The notes under the pieces: generated by a model
Database searches by the model: none
The model's input: the letters and a program-made list of their open reading frames with translations, nothing else
What the model was told of the DNA's origin: nothing
In this document: positions 9,318 through 16,905 of the stretch, in pieces
How positions within the stretch are numbered: position 1 is the first letter of the stretch
Layout: the number at the start of each line of letters is the position of its first letter
Assembly: GCF_024171535.1 (NCBI RefSeq)
Contig: NZ_JALJZV010000006.1
Location: 124,001-188,000 of the forward strand
Length of the DNA: 64,000 bases
Direction of reading: 5' to 3'
Source: Flavobacterium sp. HSC-61S13
Lineage (GTDB): Bacteria > Bacteroidota > Bacteroidia > Flavobacteriales > Flavobacteriaceae
Position numbers and translations under genes: made by a program

Positions 9318-9797
9318 CTAAAGTTCTTTGAAGATAGTATGCATTAAACGTTTTTTATCATTAATGCTTTCTTCAAGAGAAATCATTGACTCTGTTCTGT
9401 AAACCCCCTCAATATCATCGATTAAATAAATAACCTCTTTGGCATGACGAGTGTCCTTTGCTCTAATCTTACAGAAAATATTAAATTTACCAGTAGTAAC
9501 GTGAGCAACAGTAACGAAAGGAATTTCATTAATTCTTTCCAATACAAATTTAGTCTGAGAAGTATTGTGTAAGAAGATTCCTATATATGCAATAAAAGAA
9601 TATCCTAATTTCTCATAATCTAAGGTAAGAGATGATCCTTGAATTATCCCTGCATCCTCCATTTTCTTAACACGAACATGAACTGTTCCTGCGGATATCA
9701 AAAGTTTCTTTGCAATATCTGTAAAGGGTACTCTTGTGTTGTCAATCAACATATCCAAAATTTGATGATCTATCTCATCTAATCGAAACTTACTCAT
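9318..9797 (-). CDS. Lrp/AsnC-family transcriptional regulator
   Basis: The 159 residues show an N-terminal winged helix-turn-helix (DEIDHQILDMLIDNTRVPFTDIAKK onward, residues 7-50) and a C-terminal AsnC/RAM ligand-binding domain from about residue 70 to 145. Lrp-family proteins form octamers and respond to amino acids. The ligand is unknown here. The gene is between a DUF457 protein and an M14 peptidase, both on the same strand, with its own terminator, so it is probably monocistronic. A minus-strand TATTTTTG lies upstream near 9833-9840, but I see no well-spaced TTG. Confidence 0.92.
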   Translation of the reverse strand: MSKFRLDEIDHQILDMLIDNTRVPFTDIAKKLLISAGTVHVRVKKMEDAGIIQGSSLTLDYEKLGYSFIAYIGIFLHNTSQTKFVLERINEIPFVTVAHVTTGKFNIFCKIRAKDTRHAKEVIYLIDDIEGVYRTESMISLEESINDKKRLMHTIFKEL

Positions 9798-9879
9798 AAA
9801 TCAATAATTTATCTAATTCTAATTTGAACTACAAAAATACTACAAAAAAACAGTGATATTTAGTAAATCCATCGTTTTA

Positions 9880-11034
9880 TTATTTTTTTAGCAATTCGTT
9901 AACACTTAAAGACTCCAAATCAATCAAATCTAATAGATTTCTATCAATTAATTCATTTATATCCGAAGCAACGACTTTCCATCTGACCGGCGCATCTATA
10001 ATTAAATGTGCCTGTAACCCGTCTTTTTGATTGACCGCAACAATTGTCGGGACAAAACTAACCATTTTATCTTTCAAAACTTCACTATACTGAACCCAAA
10101 CCCAATCTTTTTTATCAGAATCGTCACCTATAGATCGTACATTTGTGAATAATACATCTCTAAAGGTTTTTTCGTTTTCCGGTATCACAAGATAATCATT
10201 TATTATTAGATTTCTGTGTGTTTTAGCTGTAATTTTTGTTAAAACTGTTAATAGCGATCGAAAAACCTCTCTTCTTGTGTTTTCTCTTTCATAATCTCCA
10301 TTAAAATGCCCTGCTTCAAATAAAATCGTCGGAACTCCTAAAGACTGAAAACAATCACCAATACAATTCAAATTAAAGCCGTCGTCAAATCGTCCTATAC
10401 TATTAGGTAGATACTTTTGCAACTCCTGATTCATCGCTGCAATCAACAGCATTGCCTCTAAGCGACAAGGATTCACTTCACGAGTCTCATTATACGAAGG
10501 CGCTAAAAAGGAAATGGCCGCAGGATTTGCCGTTTTCCCAGCCGCAAAAATCGTTCTTTGATCATGTAGATTAAAGGCGTAATCGGGCTTAAACTGATCA
10601 AATAGAAATCGAATACATCTGCTTTCCGGCTGAGTTAGATCAACCGAATCTCGATTCAAATCAACTTGATTGGCATTGACACGGGTATACATTTCTGCAC
10701 CATCGGGATTTAAAACCGGCACAATCAACAGCGTAAAATCAGCTTTAAAAGAGTCGGCTAATGGTTCGTTTGAATTTAAAAAATGAAGCAAATCTACAAC
10801 AGCCTTGGTCGTCGTAGCTTCATTTCCATGCATCTGAGACCACATCAAAATCCGCGTTTTTCCACTGCCGATTTCAACCGATTTAATAGCCTTATCCAAT
10901 ACGGAAACCCCTACGGTTTTCACCTTAAAATCCGAAGACAACTCCGTGTACAAAACCTCTAAATCATCTGCCGTTACATACCTACCATAAACCACTGTCG
11001 ATTTATATGCACGTACTATATTATCTATATTCAT
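9880..11034 (-). CDS. M14-family zinc carboxypeptidase-like protein, cytosolic
   Basis: The 384-residue protein has the M14 zinc ligands His69 and Glu72 in MHGNEATTTKAVVDLL, a DLNRD substrate-binding motif, a third histidine in FNLHDQR and a glutamate in ILFEAGHFNGDYE. The fold family includes carboxypeptidases and succinylglutamate desuccinylase/aspartoacylase. No signal peptide or lipobox is present, so it should act in the cytoplasm, unlike digestive M14 enzymes. It is divergent from the XRE regulator gene at 11343, and the shared intergenic region holds at least three palindromic operator candidates close to its start. Confidence 0.82.
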   Translation of the reverse strand: MNIDNIVRAYKSTVVYGRYVTADDLEVLYTELSSDFKVKTVGVSVLDKAIKSVEIGSGKTRILMWSQMHGNEATTTKAVVDLLHFLNSNEPLADSFKADFTLLIVPVLNPDGAEMYTRVNANQVDLNRDSVDLTQPESRCIRFLFDQFKPDYAFNLHDQRTIFAAGKTANPAAISFLAPSYNETREVNPCRLEAMLLIAAMNQELQKYLPNSIGRFDDGFNLNCIGDCFQSLGVPTILFEAGHFNGDYERENTRREVFRSLLTVLTKITAKTHRNLIINDYLVIPENEKTFRDVLFTNVRSIGDDSDKKDWVWVQYSEVLKDKMVSFVPTIVAVNQKDGLQAHLIIDAPVRWKVVASDINELIDRNLLDLIDLESLSVNELLKK

Positions 11035-11049
11035 GTTCTAATTTTACGA

Positions 11050-11064
11050 GTTACAAATGTAAAT
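11050..11064. promoter_or_regulatory. Operator candidate 1 (TTACAAATGTAA)
   Basis: An imperfect palindrome matching TTACAATTGTAA at all but one base lies 16 bp upstream of the M14 peptidase start. On the minus strand it includes TACATTTG, which fits the Bacteroidota -7 element TAnnTTTG, so a bound regulator would cover the peptidase promoter. Confidence 0.55.
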
Positions 11065-11073
11065 AACTTATCA

Positions 11074-11087
11074 TTTACAATTGTAAA
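11074..11087. promoter_or_regulatory. Operator candidate 2 (perfect palindrome TTTACAATTGTAAA)
   Basis: This is a perfect 14-bp palindrome, centred 24 bp from candidate 1 and 34 bp from candidate 3. It is probably a binding site for the divergently encoded XRE protein. Confidence 0.6.
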
Positions 11088-11107
11088 CAACTTATTCCTT
11101 CCTTTTG

Positions 11108-11121
11108 TTTACAATTGTAAC
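11108..11121. promoter_or_regulatory. Operator candidate 3 (TTTACAATTGTAAC)
   Basis: This copy of the same palindrome has one end mismatch (TTTACAATTGTAAC); its core TTACAATTGTAA is identical to candidate 2. Confidence 0.6.
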
Positions 11122-11273
11122 AAATTTTATTTTTTAATAAATCCAATTACCCCCTATTTTACAAAAATTATTTTGCTGTGATTAAAACCTCTGTTACTAT
11201 TTTATAATTCAGTGTTTTAAAGTCATTTATTTAAACTGAAACTTCACTTTAAATTTACGTATCGAAACAATAA

Positions 11274-11310
11274 TTTGCATTTGTAAACAATATTTTATTA
11301 CATTTGTAAA
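11274..11310 (+). promoter_or_regulatory. XRE gene promoter with overlapping operator candidates 4 and 5
   Basis: Two degenerate copies, TTTGCATTTGTAAA (11274-11287) and ATTACATTTGTAAA (11297-11310), have centres 23 bp apart. The second contains TACATTTG (11299-11306), a -7 element, with a TTG at 11275-11277 spaced by 21 bp. Overlap of the operator with the core promoter suggests negative autoregulation. Some similarity between these two sites could come from the promoter motif alone. Confidence 0.5.
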
Positions 11311-11342
11311 CACTTCGATTGCTAAATTTCAACAAATCAACT

Positions 11343-11858
11343 ATGGATAACTTTGTAAACCGCTTGGAATTTTTACTACAACATTATGAGTTTACCGCCT
11401 CCACATTTGCGGATAAAATTGGCGTACAACGCTCAAGTTTGTCTCATTTATTGTCGGGCAGAAACAAACCTAGCTTGGATTTAATCATGAAAATTTACGA
11501 TGCTTTTCCCGAGCTAAATCTCTATTGGTTATTAAAAGGAGAAGGTGTTTATACAGACAATAATTCCGCTCCTGCCACTAGTGTTTCACCGTCACTTTTT
11601 TCCGAAACCAACGAAATTGCAAGCAGCAGTATTCCCGTAGAAACTTCCAAATCCATCCCCGTAGAAACAGCCGAATTGCATCGCGAGTATCCGACAGCAA
11701 ATCCAAAAATAGAGGCGAATGAAATTCGTACTGATGAAAAAATAACACCGGCGGATTCACCCAAAATAGACCTAAAAAAAATCTGCTCAACCAAAGAGAT
11801 TGAGCAGATCGTTATTTTTTATAAAGATGGATCGTTTAGTAATTACCTACCTAATTAA
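11343..11858 (+). CDS. XRE-family helix-turn-helix transcriptional regulator
   Basis: The protein has 171 residues from the ATG at 11343. An in-frame TTG at 11319 would add eight residues, but MDNFVNRLEFLLQHY is the better start because the HTH follows directly. Residues 1-60 form a Cro/CI-type HTH (STFADKIGVQRSSLSHLLSGRNKPS). The remaining part is a low-complexity linker rich in Ser, Pro, Thr and Glu, with a duplicated SIPVET segment, ending in a short conserved-looking tail (IEQIVIFYKDGSFSNYLPN). No sensor or peptidase domain is visible. It probably binds the palindromes in the upstream region and controls itself and the divergent M14 peptidase. Confidence 0.85.
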   Translation: MDNFVNRLEFLLQHYEFTASTFADKIGVQRSSLSHLLSGRNKPSLDLIMKIYDAFPELNLYWLLKGEGVYTDNNSAPATSVSPSLFSETNEIASSSIPVETSKSIPVETAELHREYPTANPKIEANEIRTDEKITPADSPKIDLKKICSTKEIEQIVIFYKDGSFSNYLPN

Positions 11859-12415
11859 TCCGAGTTGGGCACAAAACTATTGGCCTTCTTTTTACCTTGG
11901 ATATCCGCGTAAAGGCTTTGAAGAAAAAACAAGTCTTTTTCAAAATCATCGGTTGTCCAAAACGGTTCAAAAAATTTCACCTCCTTTTTACCGTAATCAA
12001 AAGCGACCGGTATTATAGGTACGCCGGCTTTTTGAGCAATGTAGTAAAAACCACTTTTCCAAGTTCCGACTTTTTTTCGGGTACCCTCAGGAGCAATTGC
12101 CAATCTAAAGATTTCCTTCGATTCGAAAATTGCCGCAATCGCTTCAACCTTATTCGTCTTTTTATCCCGATGAAGCGGCGCTCCACCCATCCACGAAAAA
12201 TAATAATTAAACGGAAATACAAACAATTCCTTTTTAGCGACGAAATTCATATCCATCTGCAAGATTCCACGGGTAAATACTCCTAGGTAGAAATCATGCC
12301 AACTGGTATGTGGCACCACTATCATCACACATTTTTTTATTTCTGGATCCAAGGTACCTGAAATCTTCCATCCCATTAATCCATGAAAGATCCATTGATA
12401 AAGCTTTTTCTTCAT
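11855..12415 (-). CDS. PlsC-like 1-acyl-glycerol-3-phosphate acyltransferase family protein
   Basis: From the ATG at 12415 the product is 186 residues, MKKKLYQWIFHGLMGW onward. A longer frame up to 12595 has no family support and overlaps the divergent methyltransferase gene. The acyltransferase motifs are VVPHTSWHDFYLG (HxxxxD, catalytic His-Asp) and IAPEGTRKK (the EGT phosphate-binding motif). These small members of the family are membrane-associated acyltransferases of phospholipid or aminolipid synthesis; the acceptor is unknown. Its 3' end overlaps the end of the XRE gene by 4 bp, tail to tail. Confidence 0.85.
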   Translation of the reverse strand: MKKKLYQWIFHGLMGWKISGTLDPEIKKCVMIVVPHTSWHDFYLGVFTRGILQMDMNFVAKKELFVFPFNYYFSWMGGAPLHRDKKTNKVEAIAAIFESKEIFRLAIAPEGTRKKVGTWKSGFYYIAQKAGVPIIPVAFDYGKKEVKFFEPFWTTDDFEKDLFFLQSLYADIQGKKKANSFVPNSD

Positions 12416-12470
12416 TTGTAAATTATATACCGCTAAAATACATTTATATTTGTAGTTTACAATCCTAAAT

Positions 12471-13133
12471 ATGATCGCGCGTTTCTTAAGCTTTTTTATT
12501 CCTGTAACCATAAAAAAATTCCCTTCTAAAATCAATTCCACCTTAGAAGTAACCTGGAACAACGGCAAGTTGGTTTTGGATACCCCCCACACCAATTACT
12601 CCTATGGTAATCTCCAGAAAATTCTAAGACGCGGATTACGCGCTATTGGTTTTACCAAAGTCAAGCAGCTGGATTCCGTATTAATACTCGGACTCGGCGC
12701 CGGTAGCGTAATCGATACCTTGAGAAATGAAATTGGCTATACAAACAAAATTACTAGTATTGAGCTGGACCCCGCTGTGATTGAGGTAGGCAAAAAATTC
12801 TTTCAACTCGATCAATTCGATAACCACGACATTATAACCGTCGATGTTTTTGAATTTGCTTTAAAGAATACACGACAATACGATCTGATTATCTTAGATA
12901 TTTTTCAAGATGCCGACATGCCTAACTTTTTATTTGAAAAATACTTTATCGATCATCTGAAAAGGATGTTTGCCGTTGGGAGCACACTTTTATTTAATAC
13001 CATTGCCCTAAATTCACAACAGAACGCCAGGAATACAGCCTATATAGAGCATTTTGATCGCGATGAATATCACGTCAAGCGTTTGTCGAAAATACAAAAT
13101 CACAACGAAATCATTATTATTAAAAAACTATAA
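12471..13133 (+). CDS. Spermidine synthase-like SAM-dependent methyltransferase fold protein
   Basis: The 220-residue protein has the Rossmann SAM/dcSAM motif I SVLILGLGAGSVIDTL, followed by ITSIELDPAVIEVG (acidic ribose-binding residue) and DLIILDIFQDADMP. This is the spermidine/spermine synthase-like branch, but the protein is shorter than true SpeE (about 280 residues) and has no adjacent speD. Polyamine synthesis is therefore unproven. A -7 match TATATTTG is at 12445-12452, only 18 bp before the ATG. Confidence 0.75.
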   Translation: MIARFLSFFIPVTIKKFPSKINSTLEVTWNNGKLVLDTPHTNYSYGNLQKILRRGLRAIGFTKVKQLDSVLILGLGAGSVIDTLRNEIGYTNKITSIELDPAVIEVGKKFFQLDQFDNHDIITVDVFEFALKNTRQYDLIILDIFQDADMPNFLFEKYFIDHLKRMFAVGSTLLFNTIALNSQQNARNTAYIEHFDRDEYHVKRLSKIQNHNEIIIIKKL

Positions 13134-13183
13134 ACACCGTTTCCATTATATTTCTTTATTTTTGAGAAACTAAACTTTGTAAA

Positions 13184-14044
13184 ATGTTTCAAAAACCCCT
13201 GCTTTTTTTATCTTTATTATTGAGTTGCAGTTTATATGCCCAACATACTACTGAAATAAATGCTAACCGCCCCAGTCAATCGATGGGAGCCTTTTCCGTT
13301 GGTAAAACCGTATTTCAGCTCGAAGCTGGTGGGATTTATCACGACGACCCCGGTGCTGAGAATGTCAAGAATCAATATTCGGCAGAAGTACAACTTCGCT
13401 ATGGAGCCTTTTTAGAATCACTCGAATTGATTGCCGATGTAAACTTCGCCAAACAAGGTTTTTATACACCGATTGACGGAGCTTCTTCCACGGGTTTTTC
13501 CAATATAGAGCTCGGTGCTAAATATTTGGTTTACGATCCGTTTAAAAACTACGAAGAAAAAATCAATGTTTACAGTTGGAAGGCCAACCACCGTTTTAAA
13601 TGGCGCAGACTTATTCCTGCTGTAGCGGTTTACGCAGGCGCAACAGCCAAGCCAACAGGGGTGTTTTCAGGCCCTGACGCGCCCGAACTAAGTCCAAAGG
13701 TCATAGTAATCGCTCAGCAGCATTTTAGCCAGAAATGGGCGCTAATTACGAATCTGATCGCAGACAAACTCAGTTCAGAAGAATACCGCGGTTACGGATA
13801 TGTGCTAACACTGACTCACGGCATCAACAACCAATGGTCTGTATTTGCCGAGAATCAAGGGTACAAAAATGATTTTTATAAGGACATGAATTTTAGAGCA
13901 GGTGCCGCGACCCTTATAGACAAAAACATGCAAATTGACTTTTCGGCAGGTATGAATCTTCGCGAAAGCCATTCGTCCTTTTTTGCACAAGTAGGTCTTT
14001 CCTGGCGATTCGATAAAAACCACCAGTCAGTAGAATTAAAATAA
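13184..14044 (+). CDS. Outer-membrane transporter-like beta-barrel protein (phenol-degradation MetA family-like)
   Basis: The 286-residue protein has a cleavable signal peptide (about residues 1-19, ending CSLYA before QHTTE) and begins the mature part with EINANRPSQSMGAFSVGK, typical of the outer-membrane proteins annotated as transporters or putative MetA-pathway proteins. Alternating polar/aromatic strands and a terminal strand VGLSWRFDKNHQ fit a beta-barrel. No substrate can be given. TATTTTTG at 13157-13164 is a possible -7 element. The next gene starts 6 bp later, so the two are co-transcribed. Confidence 0.7.
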   Translation: MFQKPLLFLSLLLSCSLYAQHTTEINANRPSQSMGAFSVGKTVFQLEAGGIYHDDPGAENVKNQYSAEVQLRYGAFLESLELIADVNFAKQGFYTPIDGASSTGFSNIELGAKYLVYDPFKNYEEKINVYSWKANHRFKWRRLIPAVAVYAGATAKPTGVFSGPDAPELSPKVIVIAQQHFSQKWALITNLIADKLSSEEYRGYGYVLTLTHGINNQWSVFAENQGYKNDFYKDMNFRAGAATLIDKNMQIDFSAGMNLRESHSSFFAQVGLSWRFDKNHQSVELK

Positions 14045-14049
14045 ATACA

Positions 14050-15180
14050 ATGATAGAAATAAGAGAAGCTATTACGGATCGTGAAATGATGGACTTTGTA
14101 AAATTTCCATTTTCGCTTTATAAGGGAAATGCGTACTGGGTTCCCCCTTTAATAAAAGATGAATTTAAAAGTTTTAATAAAAATAACGACATTTTTAAAA
14201 GTGTAACGGTTCAATATTTTCTCGCTTATAAAGACGGTCAGATCGTCGGACGCATCGCGGGCTGCATCAACTGGATCGAAGTGCGGGAGCTACAAAAATC
14301 CAAAGTGCGATTTGGCTGGATAGACATGATCGACGATATAGAGGTAACCAAAGCCTTGTTGAAAAAAGTCGAGGAACTCGGTCAGCAGCATCAATTGTCA
14401 TATATCGAAGGCCCTATGGGCTTCTCCAATATGGACAAGGCCGGTATGCTTACCGAAGGTTTTGATTATATAGCGACCATGATCGGTATCTATAATATGG
14501 AATACTACCCAAAACACCTAGAACAACTCGGATACACCACCGAAGCGGAATGGTTGGAATACAAACTCGATATCAATACTTTTAATCCCGATAAAATTAA
14601 CGTCATGGCCGGTTTGGTTGCCAAACGTTACGAGGTTAAGCTCCTCGAGTTTAAAACCATTAAAGAGCTATTACCTTATGTCGATGAGATGTTTGGCCTG
14701 CTCAACAAAACCTACGCAAACCTACAGAGTTTTGTTCCCATCCAACAGTTTCAAATTGAACACTACAAGAAAAAATACTTGTCTTTCATACATCCGGAGT
14801 TTATTTCCTGCGTCATGGACAAAAATCATAAGATGATCGGATTCTCCATAACCATGCCCTCCTTTTCCAAAGCGTTTCAAAAGGCCAATGGAAGTTTATT
14901 CCCTTTCGGTTTCTGGCATTTGCTACAAGCTGTAAAGAAAAACCACCATGCCGAATTTTATCTGATCGGAATCGATCCGGAATATCAAAATAAAGGTGTA
15001 AACGCCTTGATGTTTAAAGAGATATACGACCACTTTACCAAACGAGGCATCACCTTTATCGAAACCAATCCCCTATTGGTGGAAAACAATAAAATTCAAC
15101 AATTGTGGAAACAGTTTAGTCCAATCATTCACAAAAGGAGAAAAACGTTTAAGAAGGAACTCGGGAATCGAAAATCGTGA
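14050..15180 (+). CDS. GNAT-fold N-acetyltransferase family protein
   Basis: This is a 376-residue protein of unknown substrate. Residues 1-110 resemble an N-terminal acyltransferase-like domain (FPFSLYKGNAYWVPPL is conserved among relatives). The C-terminal part carries a GNAT acetyl-CoA loop, LIGIDPEYQNKGVNALMF near residue 310. It follows the outer-membrane protein gene by 6 bp. The stop codon TGA lies in the left arm of a hairpin (15176-15205). Confidence 0.75.
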   Translation: MIEIREAITDREMMDFVKFPFSLYKGNAYWVPPLIKDEFKSFNKNNDIFKSVTVQYFLAYKDGQIVGRIAGCINWIEVRELQKSKVRFGWIDMIDDIEVTKALLKKVEELGQQHQLSYIEGPMGFSNMDKAGMLTEGFDYIATMIGIYNMEYYPKHLEQLGYTTEAEWLEYKLDINTFNPDKINVMAGLVAKRYEVKLLEFKTIKELLPYVDEMFGLLNKTYANLQSFVPIQQFQIEHYKKKYLSFIHPEFISCVMDKNHKMIGFSITMPSFSKAFQKANGSLFPFGFWHLLQAVKKNHHAEFYLIGIDPEYQNKGVNALMFKEIYDHFTKRGITFIETNPLLVENNKIQQLWKQFSPIIHKRRKTFKKELGNRKS

Positions 15181-15205
15181 TTCGATTTTCGATTTTCGAA
15201 TCACG
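15176..15205. repeat. Inverted repeat overlapping a stop codon, built from ATTTTCG units
   Basis: A perfect 9-bp stem CGTGATTCG/CGAATCACG (15176-15184 and 15197-15205) encloses ATTTTCGATTTT. The left arm contains the TGA stop of the GNAT gene. The flanks carry further copies of CGAAAATCG. A separate terminator follows at 15213-15247. Confidence 0.7.
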
Positions 15206-15212
15206 AAAATCG

Positions 15213-15247
15213 AAAAAAAAAGCTTCCTTTTCAGGAAGCTTTTTTTT
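15213..15247. terminator. Bidirectional terminator between GNAT gene and PLP acyltransferase gene
   Basis: The stem AGCTTCCT/AGGAAGCT, extended by A/T pairs to about 15 bp, has the loop TTTC. Runs of A on one side and T on the other allow it to end both converging genes (stops at 15180 and 15260). Confidence 0.88.
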
Positions 15248-15259
15248 GATATAAATGCC

Positions 15260-16528
15260 TTAAGAAGCATCACTAACATCAACCGTAGTTCTGTTGGCGA
15301 TTTCTTTATAAGTTCCGTTTTCTAATTTTTCTCTAACCGCTTCGTATGCCGCTAAAGTTTCCGTGATATCCTCCATGGTATGTGAAGTCGTTGGAATCAT
15401 TCTCAACAGGATAATTCCCTTAGGAATCACTGGATATACAACAATCGATAAGAAAATACTATAATTCTCTCTTAAATCATTGACCAACACCATTGCTTCA
15501 GGTATACTTCCCTCAAGATATACTGGAGTTACACAAGTATTCGTGTCTCCGATATTAAATCCTTTATCTTTTAATCCGTTTTGTAAAGCATTTACATTTT
15601 CCCAAAGTTTAGCTTTTAACTCCGGTTGGGTTCTCAATAAGTCCAAACGCGTCAAAGCTCCTTTTACAAAAATCATCGGAAGCGCCTTAGCAAACATTTG
15701 AGAACGCAAGTTGTATTTCAAATAATCGATAATATCTTGATCTGCAGCAACAAATGCTCCGATACTAGCCATAGACTTAGCAAAGGTAGAAAAGTATACA
15801 TCGATACCGTCTTGACATCCTTGTTCTTCTCCTGCTCCTGCTCCAGTAGCTCCAAGAGTACCAAAACCATGAGCATCGTCTACCAACAATCTAAAGTTAT
15901 AATGCTCTTTTAAAGCAATAATTTCCTTCAATTTCCCTTGTTGTCCACGCATTCCAAAAACACCTTCCGTAATTACCAAAATTCCGCCACCTGTGGTTTC
16001 AGCCATTTTAGTCGCACGTTGTAAGTTTTTTTCAAAACTTTCAATATCGTTATGTTTGTATGTAAAACGTTTTCCCATGTGCAAACGAACTCCGTCGATA
16101 ATACAAGCATGCGAATCCACATCGTAAACAATAATATCATTTTTCGTTACCAAAGCATCGATGATCGAAACCATTCCTTGGTATCCAAAGTTTAAAAGAT
16201 AAGCGGCTTCTTTATCTACAAAAGCAGCCAATTCGTCTTGAAGCTGTTCATGCATGGTAGTGTGTCCAGACATCATTCGAGCTCCCATAGGATAAGCTGC
16301 ACCATATTCTGCTGCTGCTTCAGCATCAACACGACGCACTTCAGGATGATTAGACAATCCGAGGTAATCGTTGATACTCCAATTGATAATTTCTTTGCCA
16401 TGAAACATCATACGATTAGACAAAGGTCCTTCTAATTTAGGGAACACGTAGTATCCTTCAGCTTGTGAAGCCCATTTTCCTAGCGGTCCTTTACTTTTAT
16501 GTATTCTGTCGAATAAATCATTTATCAT
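15260..16528 (-). CDS. PLP-dependent alpha-oxoamine synthase, probable cysteate/serine acyltransferase of sulfonolipid or sphingolipid synthesis
   Basis: The 422-residue fold-type I PLP enzyme belongs to the alpha-oxoamine synthase family (KBL, SPT, AONS). Visible motifs are NDYLGLSNHPEV, DVDSHACIIDGVRLH (His stacking on PLP), LLVDDAHGFGTLG (Asp to the pyridine N) and STFAKSMASIGAF (Schiff-base lysine). These enzymes condense an amino acid with an acyl thioester and lose CO2. In Flavobacterium a related enzyme makes capnine from cysteate for sulfonolipids needed for gliding. The segment YPMGARMMSGHTTMHEQL differs from classical Bacteroides serine palmitoyltransferase as I remember it, which favours the capnine type. 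Glycine C-acetyltransferase is less likely, as no tdh is adjacent. Confidence 0.8.
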   Translation of the reverse strand: MINDLFDRIHKSKGPLGKWASQAEGYYVFPKLEGPLSNRMMFHGKEIINWSINDYLGLSNHPEVRRVDAEAAAEYGAAYPMGARMMSGHTTMHEQLQDELAAFVDKEAAYLLNFGYQGMVSIIDALVTKNDIIVYDVDSHACIIDGVRLHMGKRFTYKHNDIESFEKNLQRATKMAETTGGGILVITEGVFGMRGQQGKLKEIIALKEHYNFRLLVDDAHGFGTLGATGAGAGEEQGCQDGIDVYFSTFAKSMASIGAFVAADQDIIDYLKYNLRSQMFAKALPMIFVKGALTRLDLLRTQPELKAKLWENVNALQNGLKDKGFNIGDTNTCVTPVYLEGSIPEAMVLVNDLRENYSIFLSIVVYPVIPKGIILLRMIPTTSHTMEDITETLAAYEAVREKLENGTYKEIANRTTVDVSDAS

Positions 16529-16554
16529 AATATAGCTATGTTTAAAACAATGCG

Positions 16555-16580
16555 CAAAATTAATGATATTTTATATGCAA
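16555..16580 (-). promoter_or_regulatory. Candidate promoter of the PLP acyltransferase gene
   Basis: On the minus strand TTG (16580-16578) and TAATTTTG (16562-16555) stand 27 bp upstream of the start codon. Their spacing is only 15 bp, shorter than the usual 17-23, so confidence is modest. The rest of the gap from 16581 to 16852 is AT-rich with nothing recognised. Confidence 0.4.
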
Positions 16581-16852
16581 TCATAATATTTAGCTGTCAA
16601 TTTTATTTGTCAAAGCCTTAGAATACAAGTTGTTTTTGAGGAAAAAAAGTTAAAAACAAAAATAGTTCTCAATCTCAACTCTAAAACACAAGTTTTCACG
16701 TAAATCATTTATTATAATATAATGAAGTTAAAAATCAACCGCCCTTGCGAAATTTATTTTTTTCCTGCTTTTTTTTTATTTTCATCAATTAAACCCCCTC
16801 ATTTTTACCATATTGTTAAAGTCGTTTCTCTACAGTACAACAGGCATTAAAA

Positions 16853-16884
16853 AAAAATGGCTTTTCGTATGAAAAGCCATTTTT
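16853..16884 (-). terminator. Terminator of the 801-residue E1 gene
   Basis: A 14-bp perfect stem AAAAATGGCTTTTC/GAAAAGCCATTTTT with loop GTAT is followed on the minus strand by a T run. It stands 21 bp after the gene's stop. Confidence 0.88.
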
Positions 16885-16905
16885 GTACCAAAAATATAAT
16901 TCGAA

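Noticed and set aside
12416..12595. 60-residue upstream extension of the PlsC-like acyltransferase
   Set aside because: It overlaps the divergent methyltransferase gene and its promoter region, and has no family similarity.
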